64,000 nucleotides of DNA from the NCBI GenBank assembly GCA_964508715.1, contig CAZDUX010000016.1, forward strand, positions 6,582-70,581. The letters run 5' to 3'. The DNA comes from JAKALX01 sp964508715 (GTDB lineage: Bacteria > Chloroflexota > Dehalococcoidia > Tepidiformales > Tepidiformaceae). Below the pieces are notes generated by a model. It was not told where the DNA came from and ran no database searches. It saw nothing but the letters and a program-made list of their open reading frames with translations. This document shows, in pieces, positions 1 through 8,229 of the stretch. The position numbers and the translations under genes are program-made. Position 1 is the stretch's first letter. Each line of letters starts with the position of its first letter.

Positions 1-1
1 G

Positions 2-145
2 GTGGCCTGGTATGGCGCGTGCGGCGATGCGTGGACACCCGCGGCCGAGATACATCTCGATGCAGGCTCATGGGCGGTGAGCGTCGACGGTGACGGCTTC
101 TATACGTTGCTGGCGAAAGGGAGCCCCCGCCCGTGCAGGTGCTGA
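2..145 (+). CDS. C-terminal fragment of an unidentified protein (5' end outside window)
   Basis: An open frame enters from the left edge and stops at TGA 143-145, giving about 47 residues rich in Trp, Asp and Gly, including a WYGACGDAW stretch. It is the only left-edge frame that looks protein-like and it ends before the convergent MaoC gene. No domain can be assigned from so short a piece, and it could be chance. Confidence 0.3.
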   Translation: MAWYGACGDAWTPAAEIHLDAGSWAVSVDGDGFYTLLAKGSPRPCRC

Positions 146-178
146 TGCGGTGAGGGGCCGGAAAGAGACTCCCCCGGC

Positions 179-592
179 CTACGCCTTCGGCGGGATGACG
201 GTTGCATCACCGTCGACGACGAGTTTGCCATCCTGGTTGGTGACGGTTGTCTTGAACCTGGCCCAGCCGCGCTCGGTCTTCTCCACGCATTCAACCCGTG
301 CGGTGACGGTATCGCCAATGAAGACGGGCGCGCGGAACTGCAGATTCTGGCCGACGTAAATGGTGCCGGGGCCGGGGAGTTGCATGGCAAGGACAGTGGA
401 GATGAAGGAGCCGCTGAGCATGCCGTGAGCGATGCGCTGCTTGAACATACCCTGGGCGGCTGAGACGGCATCGACGTGGGCCGGATTCATGTCGCCAGTG
501 ATGCCGGCAAAGAGGTAGACATCCGTCTCGCTGAGCGTCTTGGTGAAGGAGGCGGAGTCGCCGATTTCGAGCTGGTCGAAGGTCTTTCCCAT
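179..592 (-). CDS. MaoC-family (R)-specific enoyl-CoA hydratase
   Basis: This 137-residue single hotdog-fold protein starts at ATG 592 with MGKTFDQLEIGDSASF. Known members hydrate trans-2-enoyl-CoA to (R)-3-hydroxyacyl-CoA. The hydratase-2 signature is visible: FAGITGDMNPAH near residues 28-39 supplies the catalytic Asp and His, and RIAHGMLSG near 53-61 follows. The length matches PhaJ/MaoC single-domain enzymes. The open frame extends much further upstream, but only the last 137 codons look like this family, so the longer start was rejected. It is the last gene of a long minus-strand run; other lipid genes lie at 47-60 kb. Confidence 0.85.
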   Translation of the reverse strand: MGKTFDQLEIGDSASFTKTLSETDVYLFAGITGDMNPAHVDAVSAAQGMFKQRIAHGMLSGSFISTVLAMQLPGPGTIYVGQNLQFRAPVFIGDTVTARVECVEKTERGWARFKTTVTNQDGKLVVDGDATVIPPKA

Positions 593-632
593 GGGCGACA
601 GCATGGACTGCCGCGACGATCTGGGGAAGATG

Positions 633-1130
633 TCAGGCAGCGGGCTTCTGGACCCCGGCCTCAGGGCTTGGCGCGGCGGGTTCGGCTGCATCTCCAGGGA
701 ATTCGATGCCGAGTAGCTGGCGGGCGTGGCGCCGGGCAGTTCCCGAGAGGCGGGGCGGGCGGGCTGGTGGTGGCGGAAGGCCGCCGAGAAGCCAGTCCTG
801 GGGCAATTCGGAAGGGACAAAGAAACCCATGGCGTGGCTTCGGCCGCTGAAGTTGATGAAGCGGCGGACGAAGGGCGCCTGGACAGGCCGGCCCACAAAG
901 GCGATACGCATCGGTTCGTGCCAGCGCACAGAGAAGACGGCAGCCAGCATGAGGAGCCGGGCCGGCCCGCGTTCGATTTCGGTCACATCGCACTGGATGG
1001 CGGTAATCCGAGAGGTCTCGGCCATGGAGAAGGCCTGGGAGAGCGCACGGAGCGCCTCGCGCGTGACCACGCGGCCGGAGAGATCGAGACGGAGCATGCG
1101 CTGAGACGCGTCGGCGCGGATGGTGAACAT
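633..1130 (-). CDS. STAS/SpoIIAA-like protein of unknown role
   Basis: The start at ATG 1130 is chosen because GGAGGAAG sits just upstream; the frame itself opens at 1208. The 165-residue product begins MFTIRADASQRMLRLDLSG and alternates strands and amphipathic helices in the way of STAS/SpoIIAA-like domains (residues 1-115). A proline- and alanine-rich tail follows. Such domains usually bind proteins or small ligands, but no phosphorylatable serine context is clear. The fold is proposed from pattern only. It lies between the MaoC gene and a Cys-rich protein on the same strand, with gaps of 40 and about 100 bp. Confidence 0.5.
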   Translation of the reverse strand: MFTIRADASQRMLRLDLSGRVVTREALRALSQAFSMAETSRITAIQCDVTEIERGPARLLMLAAVFSVRWHEPMRIAFVGRPVQAPFVRRFINFSGRSHAMGFFVPSELPQDWLLGGLPPPPARPPRLSGTARRHARQLLGIEFPGDAAEPAAPSPEAGVQKPAA

Positions 1131-1229
1131 CGCTTCCTCCACCCCCGGGGGCACAGGGGGATTGAGCGGAAATGTGGCAAGTATGAGCTCGCGCACGAGC
1201 GACCGCACTCAGGGAACCGTTCTAAGTGA

Positions 1230-2318
1230 TTACCCTGCGAAATCGAGCCGGGTTCGGTTTGCAAGACCGGGAGCTTGTGCTGCCACGCGGCAGCGGCCGG
1301 CAAGGAGGAGTTCGATGCGAGCCCGGACGGCATCGAGGCGCTCGGCCGGAACGCGCGGGAGAAGGACAACCTCCCCGCCGGAAAACACGACGTCGTCGTA
1401 GCCACGGGCGAAGCGGCGGAGCAGCCACGCGAGGGTGAAGGGTGAGATGCCAACGGGCTCGAAGGCGATGCCGGGGCGGGCGAAGCCATCAAGGTCGGCC
1501 AGCGGGAGGCAGGTCGCATCGTCCCAGCGGTGCCGGAGTCCGCGCCTGAGGGTGGCGCCAAGAGCCGCTGCGATCTGCTGGGGTGTGACCGGGATGGTGA
1601 GCCAGTTGGAGGCACCGGCGGCGAGTGCGGACCGTAGCTCATCCTCCGAGGCGAGGTGGGCGAGGACGATGATCGTCCTGCCCGCGCCCGTGGCAATGCG
1701 CACGTTCTCGGCCATGGGAGCAGCGGGCCGCGCTTCGACGAGGAGGATGGACGCATCCACGGGGTTGGCGGCAATCATCACACCCATTGCTGCGCAGCTT
1801 TCGGCGGCAGTAGAGCGAGCCACCGGATCCGTAATGTCGAGATTCACGGTGAGGTCGCGGAGGTTCGCGTGGGGCCATTCGCCGTAACCGCCATCAATCG
1901 TACGGCTGGCCTGGCGGCGGGCAGAACGGCCATCTTCGGCCAGGCTCGAAACCCACGCAGCACAGGGGGCACAGGCGAAGAACGGCGCCCACGACTCGCC
2001 CCCGCCCAGGCTGATGCAATCGATGACGACGCCCCGCCCCTTCGGGACGGCATAACAGACCTGGCACTGGTCGTCGAAAACGAGTGAACGGCCAGCGGTG
2101 CTGGGCATGCCGAAGAGCGAAGGCTGGATTCCTGCCTGGTGGCCTCGAACTTCGCCGATGACGCCACGGAGCCACTCACGACAGGGCTGGCAGAGCGGAT
2201 TCCGGCGGACAGGAACAGAATCATCCGGTTGCCATGCGTTCTGCCAGCGAAACGGCCGTGAGCGGAGCAGTCCAGCGGGCGGGCGTCCGCTTTCGCAACA
2301 GAGGCACGTGGATGCCAT
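1230..2318 (-). CDS. Cys-rich zinc-ribbon-like plus degenerate receiver-like protein
   Basis: This 362-residue protein is not recognised as a named family. The first 120 residues carry four cysteine pairs (CLCC near 5-8, CQPC near 43-46, CQVC near 85-88, CAPC near 115-118), a layout typical of structural zinc sites. Residues around 190-265 resemble a response-regulator receiver: a strand ending SILLVE, then ALAAGASNWLTIPVTPQQI. The usual conserved Lys before Pro is replaced by Ile, so normal phosphotransfer is unlikely. The C-terminal 90 residues have no clear assignment. It lies 85 bp downstream of the O-methyltransferase. The domain reading is inference. Confidence 0.55.
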   Translation of the reverse strand: MASTCLCCESGRPPAGLLRSRPFRWQNAWQPDDSVPVRRNPLCQPCREWLRGVIGEVRGHQAGIQPSLFGMPSTAGRSLVFDDQCQVCYAVPKGRGVVIDCISLGGGESWAPFFACAPCAAWVSSLAEDGRSARRQASRTIDGGYGEWPHANLRDLTVNLDITDPVARSTAAESCAAMGVMIAANPVDASILLVEARPAAPMAENVRIATGAGRTIIVLAHLASEDELRSALAAGASNWLTIPVTPQQIAAALGATLRRGLRHRWDDATCLPLADLDGFARPGIAFEPVGISPFTLAWLLRRFARGYDDVVFSGGEVVLLPRVPAERLDAVRARIELLLAGRCRVAAQAPGLANRTRLDFAG

Positions 2319-2403
2319 GGAGAGATCATCGGCCTGGTTGGCAGGAACGAGGAGTGACCGGTGCCAGGGCTACATGGAGGGTTGGTGACAGTGATGGTAC
2401 TGG

Positions 2404-3003
2404 CTAACGGACGCGGGTGGCGATGATGCGCTGAAGGCCGGGGGCGAACCACGGAAGGAGCCGATCGTCACTGGCAAGCCGGCGGAGGAAGGGGTCAGTC
2501 TCGGGGCCACGACCGGGGCCCTCGCGGGGGAAGAGGCAGAGCGACCCGCCCGTCCGAAGGAGACGGATGAACTGCTCGTAGAGACCGGGATAGGCAACCC
2601 ACGCCGCATCGAGGATGAGAAGGTCGTAGGGACCGGAGAGGGCCGGAACGACGTCCTCCGCAGGTGCTGTGTGCACACGGGTACGCTCGTCGAGGGCGTA
2701 GTAGGCGAATGAGTGTGCGGCCATCCGCGCATGCCGGGGGTCGGACTCGATGGTGTCGAGGCACCCCGTTGTGCCAAAACTCGCAGCGATGTGGAGTCCG
2801 CTGTAGCCGATACCAGTGCCAAGTTCGAGGACATAGCTCGAGTGGGTCGCGCGAACCATGACAGCAAGCTCACGTGCTTCGACTTCGTTGAGCACGTCGA
2901 GATCGCAGCCGTGCTCGAGACGATGGGCCGGGGCTGATTCGCGAACCGTGGCGAAGCGATCGGGGCGGCGGCGGGTGAGGGACAGGGCAGGGTCAGCGGT
3001 CAC
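2404..3003 (-). CDS. Class I SAM-dependent O-methyltransferase (COMT-like)
   Basis: A 199-residue protein with SAM motif I VLELGTGIGYSGLHIA near residues 58-73, an acidic IESD after the second strand, and LLILDAAWVAYPGLYEQF as the metal/substrate loop. It resembles bacterial catechol O-methyltransferase-like (methyltransferase_24) proteins; the substrate cannot be inferred. The start is GTG 3003, whose bases overlap the stop codon of the upstream EEP gene (GTGA), so translation is probably coupled. A downstream ATG would remove part of the N-terminal helix. Confidence 0.8.
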   Translation of the reverse strand: MTADPALSLTRRRPDRFATVRESAPAHRLEHGCDLDVLNEVEARELAVMVRATHSSYVLELGTGIGYSGLHIAASFGTTGCLDTIESDPRHARMAAHSFAYYALDERTRVHTAPAEDVVPALSGPYDLLILDAAWVAYPGLYEQFIRLLRTGGSLCLFPREGPGRGPETDPFLRRLASDDRLLPWFAPGLQRIIATRVR

Positions 3004-3752
3004 ACGGAAACCTCGGCGACGACTGCGAAGTGGTCGCTGGGGTAAATGGTAGGGTCTTCGACAGGCGGGTGGTTCGCGGCAAGCCAGGCGGAGAGAGCGC
3101 GTGCGCTGCCAGAGAGCCAGATATAGTCGAGGCAGTTGGGATCACCATCGGTGTCCATGGTTTCGGCCTGGATGCCCGAGGGCCAGGTGACGGCCGGTTC
3201 AGCCCCATTGGCTTCGAAGAAGGCAGAGCGCCAGCCAGCTTCGCGCATGGTCGTATAGGCGGGTTCAGAAGGCGGCGAGTTGAAGTCGCCAACGATGATC
3301 GCGGCATCGGCGCGGGGAGCATCGGCCATCCAGGCGCAGATGGCTTTCACTTGCTCGGCACGGACCCCGGGCTCGGCGGGGACGTGGTGGAGGTGGGTGT
3401 TGGCGAACCAGAGCATACGTTGCCGCGGAAGGGCGACGAGGACACGGTGGGCAACGCGGTTGTGGCTGAGGCGCAGCTCATCGCTGGCCTGGAGTTCACC
3501 AGCGCCGACCAGGATAGCGTTACCGAAGTCCGGGAAGCGGCCACTGCGAGCGTCCACCGCCTGGTAGTCACGCGCCGGGAGTTGGTGAGCGAGGAAGTCG
3601 TCCTGGCGGGGCTCGCTGAACATGACCTCCTGGAGGCCTGCGAGATCGGGGTTGATTGAAGCGAACGCGGCGCCGAGAAGAGGCTTCCGTTCATCGTAGC
3701 GGTCGGTGATGTTGCGGATGTTGAAGGTCAGGATTCGCAATTCAGGGTTCAC
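3000..3752 (-). CDS. Endonuclease/exonuclease/phosphatase (EEP) family hydrolase
   Basis: The 250-residue protein shows EEP landmarks: LRILTFNIR at the N-terminus, LAGLQEVMF with the metal-binding Glu, NTHLHH, VGDFNSPPSE, and YPSDHFAVVAEVSV with the terminal catalytic His. It may be a nuclease, phosphodiesterase or sphingomyelinase-like enzyme; no signal peptide is visible, which favours a cytoplasmic role. The start is taken as GTG 3752, directly before the first conserved strand; the frame is open further upstream but would run into rimO. That GTG lies inside a 7-bp tandem repeat. The 3' end overlaps the O-methyltransferase start. Confidence 0.8.
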   Translation of the reverse strand: MNPELRILTFNIRNITDRYDERKPLLGAAFASINPDLAGLQEVMFSEPRQDDFLAHQLPARDYQAVDARSGRFPDFGNAILVGAGELQASDELRLSHNRVAHRVLVALPRQRMLWFANTHLHHVPAEPGVRAEQVKAICAWMADAPRADAAIIVGDFNSPPSEPAYTTMREAGWRSAFFEANGAEPAVTWPSGIQAETMDTDGDPNCLDYIWLSGSARALSAWLAANHPPVEDPTIYPSDHFAVVAEVSV

Positions 3753-3759
3753 GATTCGA
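3732..3759. repeat. Heptad tandem repeat (4 units) over the EEP start codon
   Basis: Four consecutive 7-mers GATTCGC, AATTCAG, GGTTCAC, GATTCGA. Read on the minus strand, the array contains the GTG start and the first codons of the EEP gene. It is one of seven similar loci in this window. Confidence 0.6.
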
Positions 3760-3774
3760 GCGCCGGTTGGTGAG

Positions 3775-5082
3775 CTACGAGAGGATGCGGGCGAAGAGGT
3801 CGTAGTCGGCCGTGTCTTCGATGCGGACACGGATACGGAAGCCGGGATGAGCCCGGCCGCGCGCGAAGACCATGCCATCGACTTCCGGAGCTTCGCGGTA
3901 GGTGCGGCCAGCAATCACAGGCTCACCATCCTCATCTTCACCAACGCCTTCGACGAGCATGTCAAGCTCACGGCCGACGAAACGCCTGGCGAGTTTCGCA
4001 GCGATCTTGCGTTGCTGGCGCATGAAGTGGTCGCGACGCTCGGCCTTGAGCTCGTCGGGCACCTGGCCAGGCATGTCGAATGCGCCGGTCCATTGCTGCC
4101 GGGAGTACGTGAAGCAGCCAGCGTGGTCGAAGTGAATTTCGCGGGCGAAATCGAGGAGTTCCTTGAACTCGGCATCGGTCTCGCCGGGGAAGCCCGCGAT
4201 GAAGGAGGTGCGGAGGACCATATCGGGCATGGCCGTGCGGAGCTGGCGAATGAAAGCGCGGACCTTTTCGAGATTGTGGGGACGCTTCATGCGGCGAAGC
4301 ATCGCCTCGGAGCCGTGCTGGAGGGGTACATCGAGGTAGTGAACGACGTTGGGGAGGCGGGCCATCGTCTCCACGAGCTGTTCGCTCACACGGCTGGGGT
4401 AGGCATACATGACGCGAAGCCAGACGTCGGGACCAACCGCTTCGGAGAGCGTATCGAGCAGGCCGGGGAGGCCGGAAGCGACGGGCATCCCGAGGTCTTC
4501 CCCCCAGGCCGTGGAATCCTGGGCAACGAGGACGAGTTCCTGCGCACCTGCAGCAACAAGCCGCTGCGCCTCTCTCACGAGGAGCCCGGCGGGAGCCGAA
4601 TGGAGGCCACCCTTGATCTTCGGGATGACGCAGAAGGCACAAGGAGCGTCGCAACCATCGCTGATCTTGAGGTAGGCGCTGGGGCCGCTCACGCGGGCAG
4701 CACTCTCGGGGATGTCGAAGATGGCATCGACGTCGACACTGAGGAGCCTGGCAACGTCCTGCCACTGGCCCACACCGAAGATGTGGTCGACCGCTGGGTT
4801 CTCCTCGCGAACCTGGCGCCCATAGAGCTGGGTCATGCAGCCAGCAACGATGAGTGTCTGGCCGTCGCGCTTGTGGGCAGCGAGCTCACGGACGGTCTCC
4901 ATCGACTGTTCCTGGCTTTGCTCGATGAAGCCGCAGGTGTTCACGATGATCGCGTCGGCGTCCTGGGGCTGGATGACGGGGAGGAGTTCGCCACCGGTGA
5001 GGAGCCGCTCGAGGTGCTCGCTATCGACGTCATTCTTGGGGCAACCGAGAGTCACGATGTGGTACGTCTTTGGAACTGCCAT
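3775..5082 (-). CDS. rimO: Ribosomal protein S12 methylthiotransferase RimO
   Basis: This radical-SAM enzyme methylthiolates the conserved Asp of ribosomal protein S12. The 435-residue product has an N-terminal MTTase domain with the auxiliary-cluster cysteines C14 (TLGCPKN), C50 (VNTCGF) and C82 (VAGCM). A radical-SAM core follows with CxxxCxxC at C144, C148 and C151 in DGCDAPCAFCVIPKIKG. A C-terminal TRAM-like beta domain comprises roughly the last 65 residues. The length is normal for RimO. Its ATG overlaps the stop of the upstream RodZ-like gene by one base (TGATG), indicating translational coupling. There is no sign of damage. Confidence 0.97.
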   Translation of the reverse strand: MAVPKTYHIVTLGCPKNDVDSEHLERLLTGGELLPVIQPQDADAIIVNTCGFIEQSQEQSMETVRELAAHKRDGQTLIVAGCMTQLYGRQVREENPAVDHIFGVGQWQDVARLLSVDVDAIFDIPESAARVSGPSAYLKISDGCDAPCAFCVIPKIKGGLHSAPAGLLVREAQRLVAAGAQELVLVAQDSTAWGEDLGMPVASGLPGLLDTLSEAVGPDVWLRVMYAYPSRVSEQLVETMARLPNVVHYLDVPLQHGSEAMLRRMKRPHNLEKVRAFIRQLRTAMPDMVLRTSFIAGFPGETDAEFKELLDFAREIHFDHAGCFTYSRQQWTGAFDMPGQVPDELKAERRDHFMRQQRKIAAKLARRFVGRELDMLVEGVGEDEDGEPVIAGRTYREAPEVDGMVFARGRAHPGFRIRVRIEDTADYDLFARILS

Positions 5083-6011
5083 CAGGGGCCATCACTCACG
5101 ACGATTTTGACGGTGAAGCCGGCATCGACGGCTGTACCGGAGGCGGGCGATTGGTCGATGACCGTCCCTTTCGCATTGTTGGCCGATTTCTGAGTCTTCA
5201 CTTCGATCTTCAGTCCGGCCGCGCCGATCGCTTCCTGCGCGGCGGCCTGCGTCATGCCGACTACCGCGGGCATGACGCCGGGCTTTGTGCCGGCAGCCGC
5301 TGTAGCGCTGGTAACGGCCGCACCGGTACCAGAGTCCTGCGAACCAGCACCGGCAGGAGCGAGCTTCGTGGAGCCGGAGGCCGCGGTTGAGGCGGAGCCG
5401 GGCGGGGTGGTGGAATCACCGCCACCAAGGTTGGAGATCAAGAAGGCAAGAAGGACAACGGCCACGACGGCGGCGATGGCGACGACCGCGATGACCATCG
5501 AGCGCGTCTGGGCGGCGGGGTCGGTCTTGATGCGCCGGTTCGGAGCGGGAACGCCGATATCGACGCCGATCATCGGTTCGAGCGGGAGTTCGGCATCGTG
5601 CTGGCGGCGCGGTTGCTCACGGCGCGTTGGCCGTTGGGTTTCCTGGCGGTCGCGTTCACGCTGCCGGGGCTGTTCTGGCTTTGGCGGGGTGGGGCGGCGC
5701 CAGGCAGGGCGGGCGGCACCAACAGCGCTCACCGGCTGCTGGATAGACGCACGAGGCGTGACTTGCCGGGGCGGCTCGACGTCGTCCTCGCGCGGGAACA
5801 TATCGAGGGCTTCCTGGGGATCGATCCCAAGGTACTGGGAGTAGGAGCGCAGAAAACCACGCGCATAGACCGGCGCCGGGATGACATCAAACTGCTCGGC
5901 TTCGAGAGCCTGCAGATACCGGCGAGAGATGCGCGTGTCGCGTTCTGCGTCTTCAAGGGTCAGGCCGCGTGCCTCACGGGCCCGGACCAGCAGCGTCCCC
6001 AGTTCACCCAT
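5082..6011 (-). CDS. RodZ-like HTH membrane protein with PASTA domain
   Basis: The 309-residue protein has an N-terminal HTH_25 domain (residues 1-75; LLVRAREARGLTLEDAE, then YARGFLRSYSQYLGID) as in RodZ. A long Pro/Arg/Gln-rich charged linker follows, then one membrane segment (about 170-192, VIAVVAIAAVVAVVLLAFLI), a Ser/Thr/Ala-rich stretch, and a C-terminal PASTA domain (about 245-309; VVGMTQAAAQEAIGAAGLK). RodZ links MreB to cell-wall synthesis and PASTA domains bind muropeptides, so a role in envelope growth is plausible. GAGG precedes ATG 6011. It forms an operon with rimO. Confidence 0.85.
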   Translation of the reverse strand: MGELGTLLVRAREARGLTLEDAERDTRISRRYLQALEAEQFDVIPAPVYARGFLRSYSQYLGIDPQEALDMFPREDDVEPPRQVTPRASIQQPVSAVGAARPAWRRPTPPKPEQPRQRERDRQETQRPTRREQPRRQHDAELPLEPMIGVDIGVPAPNRRIKTDPAAQTRSMVIAVVAIAAVVAVVLLAFLISNLGGGDSTTPPGSASTAASGSTKLAPAGAGSQDSGTGAAVTSATAAAGTKPGVMPAVVGMTQAAAQEAIGAAGLKIEVKTQKSANNAKGTVIDQSPASGTAVDAGFTVKIVVSDGP

Positions 6012-6206
6012 TACGTACCTCGGGGGTCAACCCTGAACGTATCAGATGCGATCGTGATGGGACAGTTGCGGGAAGTAAAGGCCGGGACCGGGTCTCGCCA
6101 ATTCGGGGAGTGTTGCTGGAGGCGATCTTCGCCGGGTACGAAGCCTGGCCGTGTGGCCGAAGGCCCCGGACCCGGGGCCCCCGGTACGGTTCCTGGCCAG
6201 CAGATG

Positions 6207-6593
6207 CTACCGGCGGAGGTCCGGCAGGGAATGCGGCAGCGGCCGAGGGTCGGCACCCGCGGGGATATGCTCCCGCTGTTGGCGGAGATGGACGGGCGGT
6301 GGCTCGTGGATCTCCTCCGGTTCGACGACGCGAAGATCGGCCTCAGCAGGCTCGATTACGGCGGCGGCATCTTCGAGGGCTTCCTCTATCTGCTTGAGGA
6401 CTTTCATGGTCTCGCTCCTTTCCAGGCCCCGGGCGCGTGCCCGGACTTCGAGGTCGCTGGCCTGCGCGGCTTCAATCGCGCAGGCCGCACAGCGCCGGCG
6501 AACGACTCGCCGGGTGGCGGTCTCGACTATCCACCCATGATCATGAACGAGCCGGTCTGGATTGATCCAGTAAGGCGAGGCATGGTCCAACAT
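6207..6593 (-). CDS. Hypothetical protein downstream of Hsp20
   Basis: A 128-residue frame with GGGAGAGG placed before ATG 6593. The N-terminal half contains WIVETATRRVVRRRCAAC; the C-terminal third is Glu/Pro/Arg-rich. A second start at ATG 6407 has an even better ribosome site (GGAAAGGAG) and would give a 66-residue acidic protein beginning MKVLKQIEEALEDAAAV, so internal initiation or a shorter gene is possible. No family recognised. It lies 60 bp downstream of the heat-shock gene on the same strand. Confidence 0.4.
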   Translation of the reverse strand: MLDHASPYWINPDRLVHDHGWIVETATRRVVRRRCAACAIEAAQASDLEVRARARGLERSETMKVLKQIEEALEDAAAVIEPAEADLRVVEPEEIHEPPPVHLRQQREHIPAGADPRPLPHSLPDLRR

Positions 6594-6653
6594 CTCAATC
6601 CTCTCCCAATTCCTGGTGCCTGGCCGCTCCAGCCGGCGCGTTCGCCACGTCGT

Positions 6654-7085
6654 TCAGGTGCTTCTAATCTCGATCTTGCGGGCTTCGGGCCGGGCGACCG
6701 CGAGCTTCGGCAGGTGAACCTCGAGGACTCCGTCCTTCAAGGAGGCCTCGATCCTCTCCTCATCGACGTTCTCGGGGATGGTAAGCGAGCGTTCGAAGCT
6801 GCCGAAGAATCGCTCGGAGTAGTGGCGTTCCTTCTCATCCTCCGTACGTTCGACACGCTTTTCGCCACGGATAGTGAGAACGCGGTTCTGGACTTTGACC
6901 TCCATGTCCTTCGCCTCAACACCGGGAAGTTCGGCATGGACGAGGATCTCGCCGTCCTTCTCGGTGACATCGCAGCGCGGGCTCCACTCGGTCAGCGGCG
7001 TACCAGCGGATGGCCGGCTGAACCAGTCACGAGGCCAGAGGCTCGCGAACTCCTCGAGCGGGTTGAAACGAACGAGTCCAGTCAT
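6654..7085 (-). CDS. Small heat-shock protein, Hsp20/alpha-crystallin family
   Basis: A 143-residue ATP-independent chaperone that holds unfolding proteins. The start at ATG 7085 is preceded by GAGGTGA. The alpha-crystallin domain spans residues 35-130: RCDVTEKDGEILVHAELPGV, then LTIRGEKRVE, SFERSLTIPENVDEERIEA, and the hallmark LKDGVLEVHLPKL. A short N-terminal arm (FNPLEEFASLW) precedes it. The C-terminal I-x-I interaction motif is present as IEI. No CIRCE box was seen directly upstream, unlike dnaJ 2 kb away. Confidence 0.95.
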   Translation of the reverse strand: MTGLVRFNPLEEFASLWPRDWFSRPSAGTPLTEWSPRCDVTEKDGEILVHAELPGVEAKDMEVKVQNRVLTIRGEKRVERTEDEKERHYSERFFGSFERSLTIPENVDEERIEASLKDGVLEVHLPKLAVARPEARKIEIRST

Positions 7086-7193
7086 TGGAATCACCTCGCA
7101 TGGAGATGAACCCACGATGAGCTATCGCCCGGAGTGCTGTGAGGGTCACTCGATCCAGTAGGGGTAGGTCGATCGGACAGATTCGGCCGAGGG

Positions 7194-8087
7194 TTACAAA
7201 CGGCGAAAGGTGAGAGAACACCAGTCGCGCTCATGGCCCATCGCGGCAAGGACGAGGCCGTGCGCTTCCATGGCCTCGCGGACACGCGCGGCGTCGGGCG
7301 CGAGGATGCCACTGAGGACGAGGGCGCCACCGGAAGCGACGACGCGCCCAAACGCGGGTGCGAGCCCGATATTGGCGTCGGTGCTGATGTTCGAGACGAC
7401 GAGCTGGTAGTCACGGGGATGAGCGGGGGTGAGGACACCGGAACGGATAGAGACGCGGCCATTCACCTGGTTCGCGTTGCAGTTGTTCGCCGCCACTTCC
7501 GCCGCGATCGGGTCGATGTCGATTGCGTCGACGTGGGCCGCACCAAGGAGGATGGCGGCGATGGAGAGGACGCCAGACCCGGTACCGACATCGAGGACAT
7601 CGATACCAGGGGTGACGAGGTCTTCGAGGGCAAGGAGGCAGAGCCGGGTGGTCTCATGGTGCCCCGTGCCGAACGCCTGCCCCGGATCGAGCCGGATCGG
7701 GAGCTGGCCGGGTGCGGGCTCGTGGTCGATCCAGGTGGGGACAATGATGACTCGCCCGCCAGGGTCGACAACGCCGAAGAACTCGCGCCAGCTGACGGAC
7801 CAGTCCTGCTCGTAGATGGGCTTCGCGATGAGTTCGACGTGGGGAAACGCTTCCATCGAGCGGCGGAGGTCCTCGGTAAGGACGGCGCCGAGTTCGGAGC
7901 TGGGAAGGTAGGCTCGGACGAGGACGGCCTCACCGGCGCGGACACGAAAGCCAAGCTCGGGCCCGAGAATATCGATCGGCTCCTCAACAGTAATGCCACC
8001 GGGAGAGACGGAGCGCATGAGCTCCGAGACGGCCTCGACTTCAGGCGGGGGCACGCGCGCGGTGATCTCGAACCAGAGGGACGTCAT
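7194..8087 (-). CDS. prmA: Ribosomal protein L11 methyltransferase
   Basis: PrmA trimethylates ribosomal protein L11 using SAM. The 297-residue protein has the N-terminal substrate-recognition domain (residues 1-100), a linker with RLDPGQAFGTGHHETT (PrmA signature), the SAM motif LDVGTGSGVLSIAA near 165-178, and a catalytic-loop motif that reads NIST where most PrmA proteins have NI(L/I)A. Length is normal. In many genomes prmA lies beside dnaJ, as here, where dnaJ is 140 bp upstream on the same strand. A short heptad repeat sits immediately upstream of the start codon. Confidence 0.92.
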   Translation of the reverse strand: MTSLWFEITARVPPPEVEAVSELMRSVSPGGITVEEPIDILGPELGFRVRAGEAVLVRAYLPSSELGAVLTEDLRRSMEAFPHVELIAKPIYEQDWSVSWREFFGVVDPGGRVIIVPTWIDHEPAPGQLPIRLDPGQAFGTGHHETTRLCLLALEDLVTPGIDVLDVGTGSGVLSIAAILLGAAHVDAIDIDPIAAEVAANNCNANQVNGRVSIRSGVLTPAHPRDYQLVVSNISTDANIGLAPAFGRVVASGGALVLSGILAPDAARVREAMEAHGLVLAAMGHERDWCSLTFRRL

Positions 8088-8091
8088 TTCT

Positions 8092-8112
8092 GATTGCCGG
8101 TTGCCGGTTGCC
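8092..8112. repeat. Heptad tandem repeat (3 units) upstream of prmA
   Basis: GATTGCC, GGTTGCC, GGTTGCC in direct succession, starting 5 bp before the prmA start codon within the dnaJ-prmA gap. The last two copies are identical. Confidence 0.5.
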
Positions 8113-8229
8113 GAGTACGAGCCATGTCCCGGTTCTTGCGGGCGAGCACCGCCGGGCGTGCAGCATCGGGAACGCGCCTAGCGGCGGCGCCCGGGATCCC
8201 AATCCAGTGCTGGGCGATCGGCAACACTG

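Noticed and set aside
3706..5193. 495-codon plus-strand frame
   Set aside because: It is the complement of rimO in a G+C-rich region. RimO is unmistakable on the minus strand.
5598..7109. 503-codon plus-strand frame
   Set aside because: It is antisense to the RodZ-like gene, the hypothetical gene and Hsp20, crossing three genes.
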